Both the position numbers and the translations under genes were made by a program. DNA of 64,000 nt, from assembly GCA_963973455.1 (NCBI GenBank), contig CAXAZF010000007.1, positions 1 through 64,000 of the forward strand, written 5' to 3'. Source of the DNA: Marixanthomonas sp002364245 (lineage in GTDB: Bacteria; Bacteroidota; Bacteroidia; Flavobacteriales; Flavobacteriaceae). The notes under the pieces are model-generated. The model was given only the letters and a program-made list of their open reading frames with translations. It made no database searches and was not told the DNA's origin. Position 1 is the stretch's first letter. The number at the start of each line of letters is the position of its first letter. This document shows positions 16,390 to 25,261 of the stretch, piece after piece.

Positions 16390-16404
16390 AAAAAATGTAC
16401 ATTT

Positions 16405-17604
16405 TTAAAAGAACAGCAAATTGATATCGCTGTAAGACATATCAAACCAATCGGCAACAGCTTTATTGGTTAAAATGCCGCGGTAAAAATACAAACCATT
16501 TTTTAATCCACCATCAAAACGGATGGCTTGTTCTAAGCCACCACACTCGGCAATTTCCAATAAATAAGGTGTAAAAATATTACTAATCGATATTGAGGCT
16601 GTTTTTGGGTACCGGGCAGGAATATTGGGCACTCCATAATGTACTACATTGTGTTTAATTTGAGTGGGGGAGTCGTGGGTAGTCATATCTGAGGTCTCAA
16701 AACAACCGCCCATATCAATGCTGACATCAATAATCACAGCTCCTTTTTTCATTTTTTTTACCATTGCTTCGGTAACAATAATGGGAGACCTATTTTTTCC
16801 ACGAACTGCACCAATGGCAACATCGCATCGGCGTAGAGCTTTTAATAGGTTTTTAGGTTGTATGGTTGAAGTGTAAAACGTTTGGCCAATAGCAGATTGT
16901 AAAGCACGTAGCTTGGTAATGGAGCTATCAAACACTTTTATGTTGGCGCCTAGCCCCAATGCAGAACGTACGGCAAAATGACCAACAGTGCCAGCACCAA
17001 TAACAACCACTTCAACAGGTGGGACACCGCTTATATTTCCAAAAAGCAATCCGTTTCCTTTTTTGGCATTTACCATAATCTCTGAAGCGATTAATACAGA
17101 TGCGGTACCTGCAATTTCACTTAGTGCTTTTACGGCAGGATAACTATGGTCTTGCTCTTTAATAAACTCAAATGCTAAAGCCGTGATTTTTTTCTTGGAT
17201 AGGGTGTCGAAATATTTTTTCTGCCTAGTTTTAAGTTGAAGCGCAGAGATAAGGATAGTCTTTGGGTTTATTAGTTCTAGTTCTTCAAGGGTAGGGGGTT
17301 CTACTTTTAAAATAAATGGGCAACCAAATACTTTTTTGGTGTCCTTGGTAAGTTGGGCTCCAGCTTCGCTATAATCTTTATCAGAAAACCCAGCTTCTTT
17401 GCCTGCTCCACTCTCAATTAGTACTTTATGACCATTGGCAACGACAGCAGCAACAGCATCTGGTGTTAAACAAATACGTTTTTCTTGAAAATACGTTTCT
17501 TTGGGAATGCCTATAAACAGGGCTCCCTTTTGGCGGGTAACCTCCAAGGTTTCTTCTTGGGGTATTAATTGAGCTTTTGTAAAAGGAGACTTGGACTCGG
17601 TCAT
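16405..17604 (-). CDS. ald: Alanine dehydrogenase
   Basis: A 399-residue NAD-dependent enzyme that interconverts L-alanine and pyruvate plus ammonia. The N-terminal domain begins at FIGIPKETYFQEKRICLTPD, with GHKVLIESGAGKEAGFSD; the dinucleotide fold is seen in VVVIGAGTVGHFAVRSALGL near residue 200, and IDVSIDMGGCFETSDMTTHD is the family signature after it. The first about 25 residues precede the usual start of the domain, which is common in Bacteroidota members. The membrane-anchored gene downstream is co-transcribed. Confidence 0.93.
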   Translation of the reverse strand: MTESKSPFTKAQLIPQEETLEVTRQKGALFIGIPKETYFQEKRICLTPDAVAAVVANGHKVLIESGAGKEAGFSDKDYSEAGAQLTKDTKKVFGCPFILKVEPPTLEELELINPKTILISALQLKTRQKKYFDTLSKKKITALAFEFIKEQDHSYPAVKALSEIAGTASVLIASEIMVNAKKGNGLLFGNISGVPPVEVVVIGAGTVGHFAVRSALGLGANIKVFDSSITKLRALQSAIGQTFYTSTIQPKNLLKALRRCDVAIGAVRGKNRSPIIVTEAMVKKMKKGAVIIDVSIDMGGCFETSDMTTHDSPTQIKHNVVHYGVPNIPARYPKTASISISNIFTPYLLEIAECGGLEQAIRFDGGLKNGLYFYRGILTNKAVADWFDMSYSDINLLFF

Positions 17605-17668
17605 AGCAGGAATGGTTAGCAGCCCTAAGTTACATATTTAAATGGATATTGAAAAAAGAAAATAATAA

Positions 17669-18202
17669 TTAGCGAAAGAGATCTTTTACTTGTTGCCACA
17701 TGGTCTTTTTTGTAAGAAGGTCTTCTTCAAATTCCTGTAAATCATCTCCACGTACTTTGTTAAAGAGTTTGGCTCTAATTAGATAAACAGCTGGAACTAA
17801 GAACATCATAAGGGGTAAGATGTAATAAATTTCTAACTCGTCCAGACCTTTGCTTTCATTAACTATACCCCATAATTGAAATGCATACATAGCAATAGGT
17901 ATTAAGAGGATCCAGTGCCACCAATGCTTACAGGTGAAAAACCATAGTAACAGCAAATAAAGGGGAATTATTTTTCCTACAATGAACCAAAAATATGTGT
18001 TAACAGAAAAAAAAGCTGTTTTAATGGTAAAAAAAGAAGATTCCAAAACTTGAGTATCATTTGGGAAACTTTTATAAGAATAAAACAAGAAAGGGGTTAT
18101 TGCAATTAAAAATACAATAACCCCTCCAAATATTCTTGGTCTTCTATCCGTTTTGCGGAGTTCTGATTTGGTCTCTAAGGACTTGTTGTTCTGTTTGTCC
18201 AT
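17669..18202 (-). CDS. Four-span membrane protein, unknown
   Basis: About 177 residues from ATG 18202 (MDKQNNKSLETKSELRKTDR), with hydrophobic spans near residues 25-43 (FGGVIVFLIAITPFLFY), 75-97 (FWFIVGKIIPLYLLLLWFF), 100-118 (WWHWILLIPIAMYAFQLWG) and 130-148 (YYILPLMMFLVPAVYLI), and a charged tail. No family recognised. Its first 59 bases overlap, out of frame, the end of the small lipoprotein gene at 18144-18284, which suggests translational coupling. An in-frame start at 18256 is possible but would lie deep inside that gene. Confidence 0.65.
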   Translation of the reverse strand: MDKQNNKSLETKSELRKTDRRPRIFGGVIVFLIAITPFLFYSYKSFPNDTQVLESSFFTIKTAFFSVNTYFWFIVGKIIPLYLLLLWFFTCKHWWHWILLIPIAMYAFQLWGIVNESKGLDELEIYYILPLMMFLVPAVYLIRAKLFNKVRGDDLQEFEEDLLTKKTMWQQVKDLFR

Positions 18203-18284
18203 CTTCAATACTTTCAGGAGTACATGAGAAAAATAGACCAGCTCCGAAAATTGCAACGATTAAATAGTACTTTGTTAGTTTCAT
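18144..18284 (-). CDS. 46-residue lipoprotein
   Basis: A short gene read directly: MKLTKYYLIVAIFGAGLFFS then CTPESIEDGQTEQQVLRDQI and RTPQNG, ending in TAG. The lipobox (FFSC, Cys21) and the CTPESI start of the mature peptide resemble a small flavobacterial lipoprotein type I recall from other genomes. A -7 box TAGGTTTG lies 28 bases upstream. It overlaps the downstream membrane protein gene by 59 bases in another frame. Function unknown. Confidence 0.7.
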   Translation of the reverse strand: MKLTKYYLIVAIFGAGLFFSCTPESIEDGQTEQQVLRDQIRTPQNG

Positions 18285-18312
18285 AATGTTTTGTTTTGTG
18301 AGGTTAATAGTA

Positions 18313-18320
18313 CAAACCTA
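18313..18320 (-). promoter_or_regulatory. -7 promoter box
   Basis: TAGGTTTG on the minus strand, 28 bases before the 46-residue lipoprotein; a TTG lies about 22 bases further upstream. Confidence 0.5.
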
Positions 18321-18460
18321 TCACAAAATTCAACATGTATTTCAACTAAGTTAGCCGTATCTTTATTGGTTATTTTGGGCAATAACTTCCCTGCTTAAAA
18401 AATAATGCGATTTGGGGCTATTTTAAAAGAAACTATTATAATATATGTAATCGTAACAAC

Positions 18461-18874
18461 TTATTTCACTGGCGTCATTGTTAAGGTTCTACTTCCGTTT
18501 TTGTTCTTTGATAATGTTATTCTGGTATGCTCCGCTGGGAGCAATGTTTTTATTTCTTCTGGCCATTCTATAAATACCCAGTTATCTGAATAAATATACT
18601 CTTCAATCCCTATGTCTAGCGCTTCACTTTCGTCTTTTATTCTATAAAAATCAAAATGATAAACAACATCGTTTGGTATTTCATATTCATTTACCAAAGA
18701 GAATGTAGGGCTGGAAATTGTATCGGTAACACCAAGTTTTTTTGCTAGGGCAGTAATAAGAGTTGTTTTGCCACTACCCATAGCTCCATAAAACAATAAA
18801 TGTTTATTTTGCGCAGCAGTTAGCACTTTGTCTGCGACAACGTAAAGGTCATGTAGCTTGTAGGTTATTTCCAT
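18461..18874 (-). CDS. tsaE: tRNA t6A biosynthesis ATPase TsaE
   Basis: A 137-residue ATPase that works with TsaB/TsaD to make N6-threonylcarbamoyladenosine in ANN-decoding tRNAs. Walker A is FYGAMGSGKTTLITALAKKL (Lys near residue 36), the family signature SSPTFSLVNEYEI follows, then VYHFDFYRIKDESEALDIGI and WVFIEWPEEI. Length is normal. It lies downstream of porX on the same strand but has its own -7 box at 18891-18898. Confidence 0.95.
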   Translation of the reverse strand: MEITYKLHDLYVVADKVLTAAQNKHLLFYGAMGSGKTTLITALAKKLGVTDTISSPTFSLVNEYEIPNDVVYHFDFYRIKDESEALDIGIEEYIYSDNWVFIEWPEEIKTLLPAEHTRITLSKNKNGSRTLTMTPVK

Positions 18875-18890
18875 AAATTTGGATTGCTTC

Positions 18891-18898
18891 CAAATATA
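18891..18898 (-). promoter_or_regulatory. -7 promoter box (tsaE)
   Basis: TATATTTG on the minus strand, 16 bases before the tsaE start codon. Confidence 0.5.
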
Positions 18899-18971
18899 AT
18901 GGTATTAACCGTTAATTTGCTAATTTATTCGATGAAATACATTCTTTAAAGAATATTCCTACAAAAAGATT

Positions 18972-20522
18972 TTATTTTGGTTCTAAAACTGAAAAAGGTA
19001 TTATCATTTCTTCAAGGGATACACCCCCATGTTGGTACGTATTTCTATAGTAACTAACGTAATGGTTGTAATTGTTGGGATAAGCAAAAAATAAATCTCC
19101 TTTCGCAAAAATAAAGGAACTACTCATGTTTATAGCAGGAAGATTGATTGTTTTAGGATCGGTAGCTGCGAGAACATCTTTATCTTCATATGTTAAACTT
19201 TTACCCGTTTTGTAACGCAAATTTAAACTAGTGTTTTTATCCCCAATAACTTTTGAAGGGTTTTTCACATTAATTGTCCCATGGTCGGTTGTAATAATCA
19301 ATTTAAATCCTAATTGAGAAGCCTGTTGTATAATATCCATCAAAGGAGAGTTTTTAAACCAGCTTTGTGTTAGGGATCGATACGATTTATCTGTAGAGGC
19401 AAGTTCTTTAATCACTTCCATTTCTGTTTTAGAATGTGATAGTATGTCCACGAAGTTATATACTAATACAGTTAGGTCTTCATCTTTATGGCTTTTAAAG
19501 TTTTCAGCTAATCGCTTGCCTTGTTTTAAGCTAGAAATTTTATGATAGCTCCAGTTTAAATTCAATCCAAATCGTTTTAGCTGTGCTTCTAAAAACTTAT
19601 CTTCGCTCATGTTTTTTCCACCATCATCGGTATCGTTTAACCATAAGTCTGGATGTAGTTTTTCCATTTCACTAGGCATCAGCCCAGAAAAAATAGCATT
19701 TCGAGCATATTGTGTAGCAGTAGGAAGAATGCTGCAAAACATATCTTCACTTGTTTTTTTATAAGCATTGGCAATAAAAGGCTCGAAAGCTTTCCATTGA
19801 TCATATCGAAGATTGTCAACTACAACTAATAATGTAGGTTTTTTATCCTCTAACTGGGGCATAACCTTATCCCTAAATAGGGTGTGTGACATCACAGGAG
19901 CTTCATCTTGATCTTTAAACCATTCAGGGTAATTTTTATCAACGAATTTGCAAAACTGTGTATTGGCTTCCGTTTTTTGAGATTCTAGAATTTCAAACAT
20001 TCCAGTATCCTCAATATCTTCAAGTTCTAATTCCCAATACACTAATTTTTGGTACAAGTCAACCCAACCTTCCCACGAATTAATCATGGACATATCCATC
20101 GCGATTTTCCGGAATTCCTGCTGATAACTAGAAGTAGTTTTTTCTGAAACCAAACGCGAATGGTCCAAATTTTTCTTCAAACTCAATAAAATTTGGTGAG
20201 GATTTACTGGTTTTATTAGGTAATCGGCTATTTTTGAACCAATCGCTTCTTCCATAATATATTCTTCTTCACTTTTGGTAATCATAACTACCGGCAGGGA
20301 AGCTTGGTGTTCTTTTATTTCGGCTAAAGTTTCCAATCCTGTAAGACCAGGCATGTTTTCGTCTAAAAAAACAATATCGAAATTTTCTTTTGTTATTTCT
20401 TCTAAGGCTTCAGTACCACTTTGTGCGGTGGTTACCGTATAATTTTTTTTCTCAAGGAAAAGGATGTGCGGTTTTAACAAATCTATTTCATCATCTACCC
20501 ATAGTACTTTTATGTCGCTCAT
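18972..20522 (-). CDS. porX: PorX-type response regulator with PglZ domain
   Basis: A 516-residue fusion of a receiver domain and a PglZ (alkaline-phosphatase-like) domain. The receiver has the acidic pair in VLWVDDEIDLL, the phospho-acceptor in DIVFLDENMPG (Asp near residue 54), VVMITKSEEE and DYLIKPVNP. The PglZ part shows TLLVVVDNLRYDQWKAFEPF and LIITTDHGTINV, the metal-site regions. In Porphyromonas gingivalis PorX, with sensor PorY, controls type IX secretion genes. The sensor gene is not in this window. Its presence implies a type IX secretion system in this organism. Confidence 0.92.
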   Translation of the reverse strand: MSDIKVLWVDDEIDLLKPHILFLEKKNYTVTTAQSGTEALEEITKENFDIVFLDENMPGLTGLETLAEIKEHQASLPVVMITKSEEEYIMEEAIGSKIADYLIKPVNPHQILLSLKKNLDHSRLVSEKTTSSYQQEFRKIAMDMSMINSWEGWVDLYQKLVYWELELEDIEDTGMFEILESQKTEANTQFCKFVDKNYPEWFKDQDEAPVMSHTLFRDKVMPQLEDKKPTLLVVVDNLRYDQWKAFEPFIANAYKKTSEDMFCSILPTATQYARNAIFSGLMPSEMEKLHPDLWLNDTDDGGKNMSEDKFLEAQLKRFGLNLNWSYHKISSLKQGKRLAENFKSHKDEDLTVLVYNFVDILSHSKTEMEVIKELASTDKSYRSLTQSWFKNSPLMDIIQQASQLGFKLIITTDHGTINVKNPSKVIGDKNTSLNLRYKTGKSLTYEDKDVLAATDPKTINLPAINMSSSFIFAKGDLFFAYPNNYNHYVSYYRNTYQHGGVSLEEMIIPFSVLEPK

Positions 20523-20526
20523 ATTG

Positions 20527-20534
20527 TATATTTG
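20527..20534 (+). promoter_or_regulatory. -7 promoter box, plus strand
   Basis: TATATTTG, 109 bases before the HD-domain gene start. It would give a transcript that overlaps the porX leader. Confidence 0.3.
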
Positions 20535-20583
20535 TTTTTTCTGTGTTGAATTTTTCAGTTTTTCTGAAAATTCACTCGTTGAA

Positions 20584-20591
20584 CAAATCTA
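20584..20591 (-). promoter_or_regulatory. -7 promoter box (porX)
   Basis: TAGATTTG on the minus strand, 61 bases before the porX start codon. Confidence 0.45.
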
Positions 20592-20643
20592 ATCCTGAAA
20601 TTTTTCAAAACGAAAAAAGCCAGTATAATTAAAAGTTAAAAGT

Positions 20644-21873
20644 TTGAAATCACGTAACAAACTCAAAATAGTTAACGACCCTATCTACGGTTTTATTACC
20701 ATTCCCAATACTGTCATTTTCGATTTAATAGAGCATCCATATTTTCAACGGCTGCGCAGAATTTCACAAATGGGGATGTCATATCTCGTTTATCCGGGCG
20801 CGCATCATACCCGTTTTCATCATGCCTTGGGCGCTATGTTTTTAATGCGGAAAGCGGTGCAGGTGCTTCGTTTTAAGGGGATTGAAATATCGGAAGAAGA
20901 AGAAGAGGCTATTTACATCGCGATTTTATTACACGATATTGGTCACGGACCGTTCTCACATGCGATGGAAAATAGCATTGTTGAAAGTGTGAATCATGAG
21001 CAGATTTCACTGTTGTTTATGGAAGAATTGAACCGAAACTTTAACAACAGATTAACGCTTGCCATCACTATTTTCAAGGATGAATATGACCGAAAATTCT
21101 TGCATCAACTTATTTCAAGTCAGTTGGATATGGATCGATTGGATTATTTAAGGCGGGATAGTTTTTATACGGGGGTTTCAGAAGGTGCGGTAAATTCCGA
21201 ACGCCTTATTACCATGTTGAATGTGCACAACGATAAATTGGTGGTAGAGGAGAAAGGGATTTATTCGGTTGAAAAATTTATCATTGCTCGCCGTTTGATG
21301 TATTGGCAGGTGTATTTGCATAAAACTGGTATTGTAGCCGAACAATTATTACTTCGCTTATTAAAACGGGCTAAAGAACTAACCGACCAAGGAGTTGAAC
21401 TTCCCGCAAGCGCAGCATTATCTTTTTTTCTGAATAATGCCATAACGAAAGAAACATTTACAAAAGATGTCCTGGATACGTTTTCAAAACTAGACGATTA
21501 TGATATTGTTTCGGCTATGAAATCTTGGGTTTCTTCAGAAGATTTTGTTCTAAAAACGTTAGCTCAAATGCTTTTAGATAGAGACTTGCTGAAAATTAAA
21601 ATGAAAAAGAAACCTGTTTCTTCAGAAAAAATAAAAAAGAAATTAAAACAGGTAATGCAAAAGCATAATTTAGCTGAGGAAGAAGCTAATTATTTTGTGT
21701 TTACGGGGAGTATTCAAAATCAGGCATACCGCATGGACAAAGACACTATTAACCTGTTGACCAAAAATGGAAGAATTAAAGATGTTGCCAAGGCAAGTGA
21801 CCAAGTAAACTTAAAAGCACTTTCTGAAAAGGTAGTAAAATACTATCTATGCTATCCAAAAAGCAATAACTAA
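20644..21873 (+). CDS. HD-domain phosphohydrolase (dGTPase-like)
   Basis: A 409-residue protein starting at TTG 20644. The family opening DPIYGFITIPNTVIFDLIEH leads to the metal-binding His residues in YPGAHHTRFHHALGAM (residues 51-66) and the HD pair in LLHDIGHGPFSHAME near residue 98; QLDMDRLDYLRRDSFYTGVS is the usual second metal region. Members hydrolyse dNTPs or related nucleotides. The C-terminal third is basic (KKKPVSSEKIKKKLKQVMQK). It opens the lpx cluster on the plus strand. Confidence 0.9.
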   Translation: MKSRNKLKIVNDPIYGFITIPNTVIFDLIEHPYFQRLRRISQMGMSYLVYPGAHHTRFHHALGAMFLMRKAVQVLRFKGIEISEEEEEAIYIAILLHDIGHGPFSHAMENSIVESVNHEQISLLFMEELNRNFNNRLTLAITIFKDEYDRKFLHQLISSQLDMDRLDYLRRDSFYTGVSEGAVNSERLITMLNVHNDKLVVEEKGIYSVEKFIIARRLMYWQVYLHKTGIVAEQLLLRLLKRAKELTDQGVELPASAALSFFLNNAITKETFTKDVLDTFSKLDDYDIVSAMKSWVSSEDFVLKTLAQMLLDRDLLKIKMKKKPVSSEKIKKKLKQVMQKHNLAEEEANYFVFTGSIQNQAYRMDKDTINLLTKNGRIKDVAKASDQVNLKALSEKVVKYYLCYPKSNN

Positions 21874-21884
21874 ACCTTTTTTTC

Positions 21885-21892
21885 TATTTTTG
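21885..21892 (+). promoter_or_regulatory. -7 promoter box (lpxD)
   Basis: TATTTTTG, 85 bases before the lpxD start, in the short gap after the HD gene. Confidence 0.45.
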
Positions 21893-21977
21893 CAGGGATT
21901 ATTGTCAAATCGATATAAATTTTTAAAACAGGGTTATCTGTTTTTTTAGCAATAATCTATAACCACAATGCTACTAA

Positions 21978-23003
21978 ATGAAATTTACAGCAACACAAAT
22001 AGCAGGACTTTTAGAAGGTGAAATAGAAGGAAATGCTGATGCAGAAGTGTCAAAACTTGCTAAAATTGAAGAAGGAACCGAAGGGAGCCTCACTTTTTTG
22101 GCCAATCCTAAATACACTTCTTATATATATTCAACTCAGGCTACCATAGCAATCGTAAACAAAGATTTTGTTGCTGAAAACAAAATTAATACAACGCTTA
22201 TTCGGGTTGACGACGCCTACAAGGCTTTTTCTAAGCTATTGGAGTACTACAATCAAGTAAAAATGAACAAAACAGGAATTGAAGAGCCTGTTTTTGTGTC
22301 AGAAAGCGCTACGTATGGAGAAAATCTCTATTTAGGCGCTTTTTCTTATTTAGGCGATAATGTTAAAATAGGTGCGAATGCAACTATTTACCCCAATGTT
22401 TATATTGGTAATAATGTTGAAATAGGGGATAACGTAATTATTTTTGCAGGCGCTAAAGTTTATTCTGAGACCGTTATTGGCAATAACTGTGTGATTAATA
22501 GCGGTGTAATTGTTGGTGCAGATGGATTTGGTTTTACGCCAGATGAAAATGGAGAATATTCAAAAGTACCACAAACCGGTAATGTAATCATTGAAGATAA
22601 TGTAGATTTGGGTGCAGGTACAACTATAGATCGAGCTACTTTAGGTGCCACTATAATAAGGAAAGGTGTAAAACTAGACAACCAAATACAAATTGCCCAT
22701 AACGTAGAAATAGGAGAAAACACTGTAATTGCCGCCCAATCTGGAGTGGCTGGTTCTACAAAAATTGGTAAAAATTGTGTTATTGGTGGTCAAGTAGGTA
22801 TTGTTGGCCATATTACCATTGGCAATAATGTGCGAATACAAGCACAAAGTGGTATTGGGCGAAACGTAAAAGATAACGAGGCATTACAAGGTTCACCGGC
22901 ATTAAGTTATGGCGGTTTCAATAAAAGCTATGTTCATTTTAAAAACCTACCTGAAATAATCAAGCGATTTAATACCTTTGAAAAAAAAATTGACAATGAT
23001 TGA
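21978..23003 (+). CDS. lpxD: UDP-3-O-acylglucosamine N-acyltransferase
   Basis: A 341-residue lipid A enzyme; adds the N-linked 3-hydroxyacyl chain to UDP-3-O-acyl-glucosamine. The N-terminal LpxD domain (EGSLTFLANPKYTSYIYSTQ) precedes a left-handed beta-helix of hexapeptide repeats (IGANATIYPNVYIGNNVEIG and following). VGADGFGFTPDENGEYSKVP and LDNQIQIAHNVEIGENTVIA (catalytic His) are family signatures. Its last codons overlap the lpxC/fabZ start, so the two are translationally coupled. Confidence 0.96.
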   Translation: MKFTATQIAGLLEGEIEGNADAEVSKLAKIEEGTEGSLTFLANPKYTSYIYSTQATIAIVNKDFVAENKINTTLIRVDDAYKAFSKLLEYYNQVKMNKTGIEEPVFVSESATYGENLYLGAFSYLGDNVKIGANATIYPNVYIGNNVEIGDNVIIFAGAKVYSETVIGNNCVINSGVIVGADGFGFTPDENGEYSKVPQTGNVIIEDNVDLGAGTTIDRATLGATIIRKGVKLDNQIQIAHNVEIGENTVIAAQSGVAGSTKIGKNCVIGGQVGIVGHITIGNNVRIQAQSGIGRNVKDNEALQGSPALSYGGFNKSYVHFKNLPEIIKRFNTFEKKIDND

Positions 23004-24405
23004 GTGTAACACCACAAATCAGCAAACAATTGGCAAAGAAACTTCTCTTAAAGGAGTTGGATTGCATACTGGAAAAGAAGTAACCATAACCTTTAAACCA
23101 GCACCTGAAGACTATGGATACAAATTTATTCGTATAGATCTTGAAGGGAGTCCTGTTATAGAAGCGGATGCAAATTACGTTACCAATACAGAACGTGGCA
23201 CCAATTTAGAGAAAATGGGTGTAAAGATTCAAACTTCTGAGCATGTTCTGGCTGCTTTGGTTGGGATGGAAGTTGACAATTGTATGATAGTGTTGAACGC
23301 TTCAGAGCCGCCTATCATGGACGGTTCTTCTAAGTTTTTTGTAGAAGCTATTGAAGAAGCAGGAATTGTTAAGCAAGAAGCGCAACGGGAAGAGTATGTT
23401 GTAAAAGAAGTAATAACTTTTGCCGATGAAGAAACAGGCAGTGAAATTACTGTAATACCTTCCGATTCATACCAGATTACAACAATGGTTGATTTTGGGA
23501 CAAAAGTATTGGGTACACAAAATGCTTCATTACAGCGTATTTCAGACTTTAAAGATGAAATATCTAATGCTCGTACCTTTAGTTTTCTTCACGAAATAGA
23601 AACGCTTCTGGATCACGGGTTAATTAAAGGTGGAGATTTAAACAATGCAATTGTTTATGTAGATAAAGAATTATCCCCTGAAACCATGGAAAAGCTTCGT
23701 GGAGCTTTCGGTAAAGATGAAATTTCAGTAAAACCTAACGGAATTTTAGATAACCTAACGTTGCATCACGCTAATGAGGCAGCTCGCCATAAGTTATTAG
23801 ACGTAATAGGTGATTTAGCATTAGTAGGCACACGAATTCGTGGAAAAGTAATAGCAAATAAACCAGGACACTCTGTAAACACACAATTTGCTAAAAAATT
23901 ATCAAAACTTATTAAAATTGAAAAACGGAACCGAGTTCCGCAATTCGATATTTCAAAAGAACCTGTAAAAGATGTCAATGCCATTATGGCGATGTTACCA
24001 CATCGACCTCCATTTTTACTGGTTGATAAAATTTTAGAACTGACCGACACCGGTGTAGTAGGGCTTAAAAACGTGACGATGAACGAGCCATTTTTTGTAG
24101 GTCACTTCCCTGGAGCCCCAGTTATGCCAGGTGTTTTAATAGTTGAAGCAATGGCACAAACCGGAGGTATTTTAGCATTAAGTACCGTGCCAGACCCTGA
24201 AAACTATTTGACGTTCTTTATGAAAATAAATAACGTTAAGTTCAAACGACAAGTAAACCCAGGTGATACCCTAATTTTTAATTTAGAATTAATTTCACCT
24301 ATCAGAAGAGGTATTGTGCACATGAAAGGTGATGCATACGTAAATGATAAATTAGTGACCGAAGCAGAATTAATGGCACAGATAGTAAAATCTAAAAAAG
24401 ACTAA
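22996..24405 (+). CDS. lpxC/fabZ: Fused UDP-3-O-acyl-GlcNAc deacetylase / 3-hydroxyacyl-ACP dehydratase
   Basis: A 469-residue bifunctional protein. Residues 1-305 are LpxC, the committed step of lipid A synthesis, with zinc ligands in TSEHVLAALVGMEVDN and HEAARHKLLDVIGD-type sequence (read here as ANEAARHKLLDVIGDLALVG). Residues about 325-469 are FabZ: MLPHRPPFLLVDKI, then VGHFPGAPVMPGVLIVEAMA with the catalytic His and Glu. The fusion is known in Bacteroidota. ATG 22996 is preferred over an upstream in-frame TTG at 22978. It abuts lpxA without a gap. Confidence 0.96.
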   Translation: MIECNTTNQQTIGKETSLKGVGLHTGKEVTITFKPAPEDYGYKFIRIDLEGSPVIEADANYVTNTERGTNLEKMGVKIQTSEHVLAALVGMEVDNCMIVLNASEPPIMDGSSKFFVEAIEEAGIVKQEAQREEYVVKEVITFADEETGSEITVIPSDSYQITTMVDFGTKVLGTQNASLQRISDFKDEISNARTFSFLHEIETLLDHGLIKGGDLNNAIVYVDKELSPETMEKLRGAFGKDEISVKPNGILDNLTLHHANEAARHKLLDVIGDLALVGTRIRGKVIANKPGHSVNTQFAKKLSKLIKIEKRNRVPQFDISKEPVKDVNAIMAMLPHRPPFLLVDKILELTDTGVVGLKNVTMNEPFFVGHFPGAPVMPGVLIVEAMAQTGGILALSTVPDPENYLTFFMKINNVKFKRQVNPGDTLIFNLELISPIRRGIVHMKGDAYVNDKLVTEAELMAQIVKSKKD

Positions 24406-25191
24406 ATGAATCAACCGTTAGCATATGTCCATCCAGGCGCAAAAATTGCCAAAAACGTTGTTATAGAACCTTTTACAACTATTCATAATAATGTAATAAT
24501 TGGTGAAGGAACTTGGATAGGATCCAACGTAACGATAATGGAAGGAGCACGGATAGGAAAAAACTGTAATATATTTCCTGGTGCTGTAATTTCTGCTGTC
24601 CCTCAAGATTTAAAATTTAAAGATGAGGAAACCACAGCCGAAATTGGTGATAATACAACAATTAGAGAGTATGTAACTGTAAATCGCGGTACAATAGACC
24701 GTGGCAAAACAGTTATTGGAGATAATTGCTTAATTATGGCTTATTGCCACATTGCCCACGACTGTATAGTTGGTAATAATTGTATTTTTTCTAATGCAAG
24801 TACGTTGGCTGGGCATATTACCATTGGTGATTATGTAATTCTTGCAGGGATGACTGCCGTACACCAGTTTTGTATGATAGGTAGCCATGCTTTTGTTACA
24901 GGCGGATCCTTAGTGCGTAAAGACGTACCACCTTATGTAAAAGGAGCTCGTGAGCCACTTTCATATGTGGGTATTAACTCTATAGGTTTGCGAAGAAGAG
25001 GATACGACACAGAGAAAATCCGTGAGATTCAAAATATTTACAGAATACTGTATCAAAACAATTATAATACCACACAGGCTTCAGAAATTATTGAAGCTGA
25101 AATGGAAGCAACCCCAGAAAGGGATGAAATCCTTCAGTTTATCAAAAACTCGAAACGTGGTATTATGAAAGGATATTTCAGTAATAATTGA
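24406..25191 (+). CDS. lpxA: Acyl-ACP--UDP-GlcNAc O-acyltransferase
   Basis: A 261-residue trimeric beta-helix enzyme, first step of lipid A synthesis. Hexapeptide repeats run from residue 10 (IAKNVVIEPFTTIHNNVIIG); the catalytic His lies in CHIAHDCIVGNNCIFSN near residue 123; NRGTIDRGKTVIGD and GLRRRGYDTEKIREI are LpxA signatures that separate it from LpxD. It starts directly after the lpxC/fabZ stop. Confidence 0.96.
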   Translation: MNQPLAYVHPGAKIAKNVVIEPFTTIHNNVIIGEGTWIGSNVTIMEGARIGKNCNIFPGAVISAVPQDLKFKDEETTAEIGDNTTIREYVTVNRGTIDRGKTVIGDNCLIMAYCHIAHDCIVGNNCIFSNASTLAGHITIGDYVILAGMTAVHQFCMIGSHAFVTGGSLVRKDVPPYVKGAREPLSYVGINSIGLRRRGYDTEKIREIQNIYRILYQNNYNTTQASEIIEAEMEATPERDEILQFIKNSKRGIMKGYFSNN

Positions 25192-25261
25192 TATTGCTGA
25201 AATTATAAAACAATAAAATAAGTTTAACTTAAAAATATATCCGTTAGTTCGGAAAAGTAAT

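Noticed and set aside
18941..18954. 14-bp palindrome ATTCTTTAAAGAAT
   Set aside because: Very AT-rich, no second copy noticed and no T-run; may be chance.
20390..20632. 80-codon plus-strand frame in the porX upstream region
   Set aside because: Half of it overlaps porX antisense and it ends in the AT-rich gap; no signal peptide or motif.
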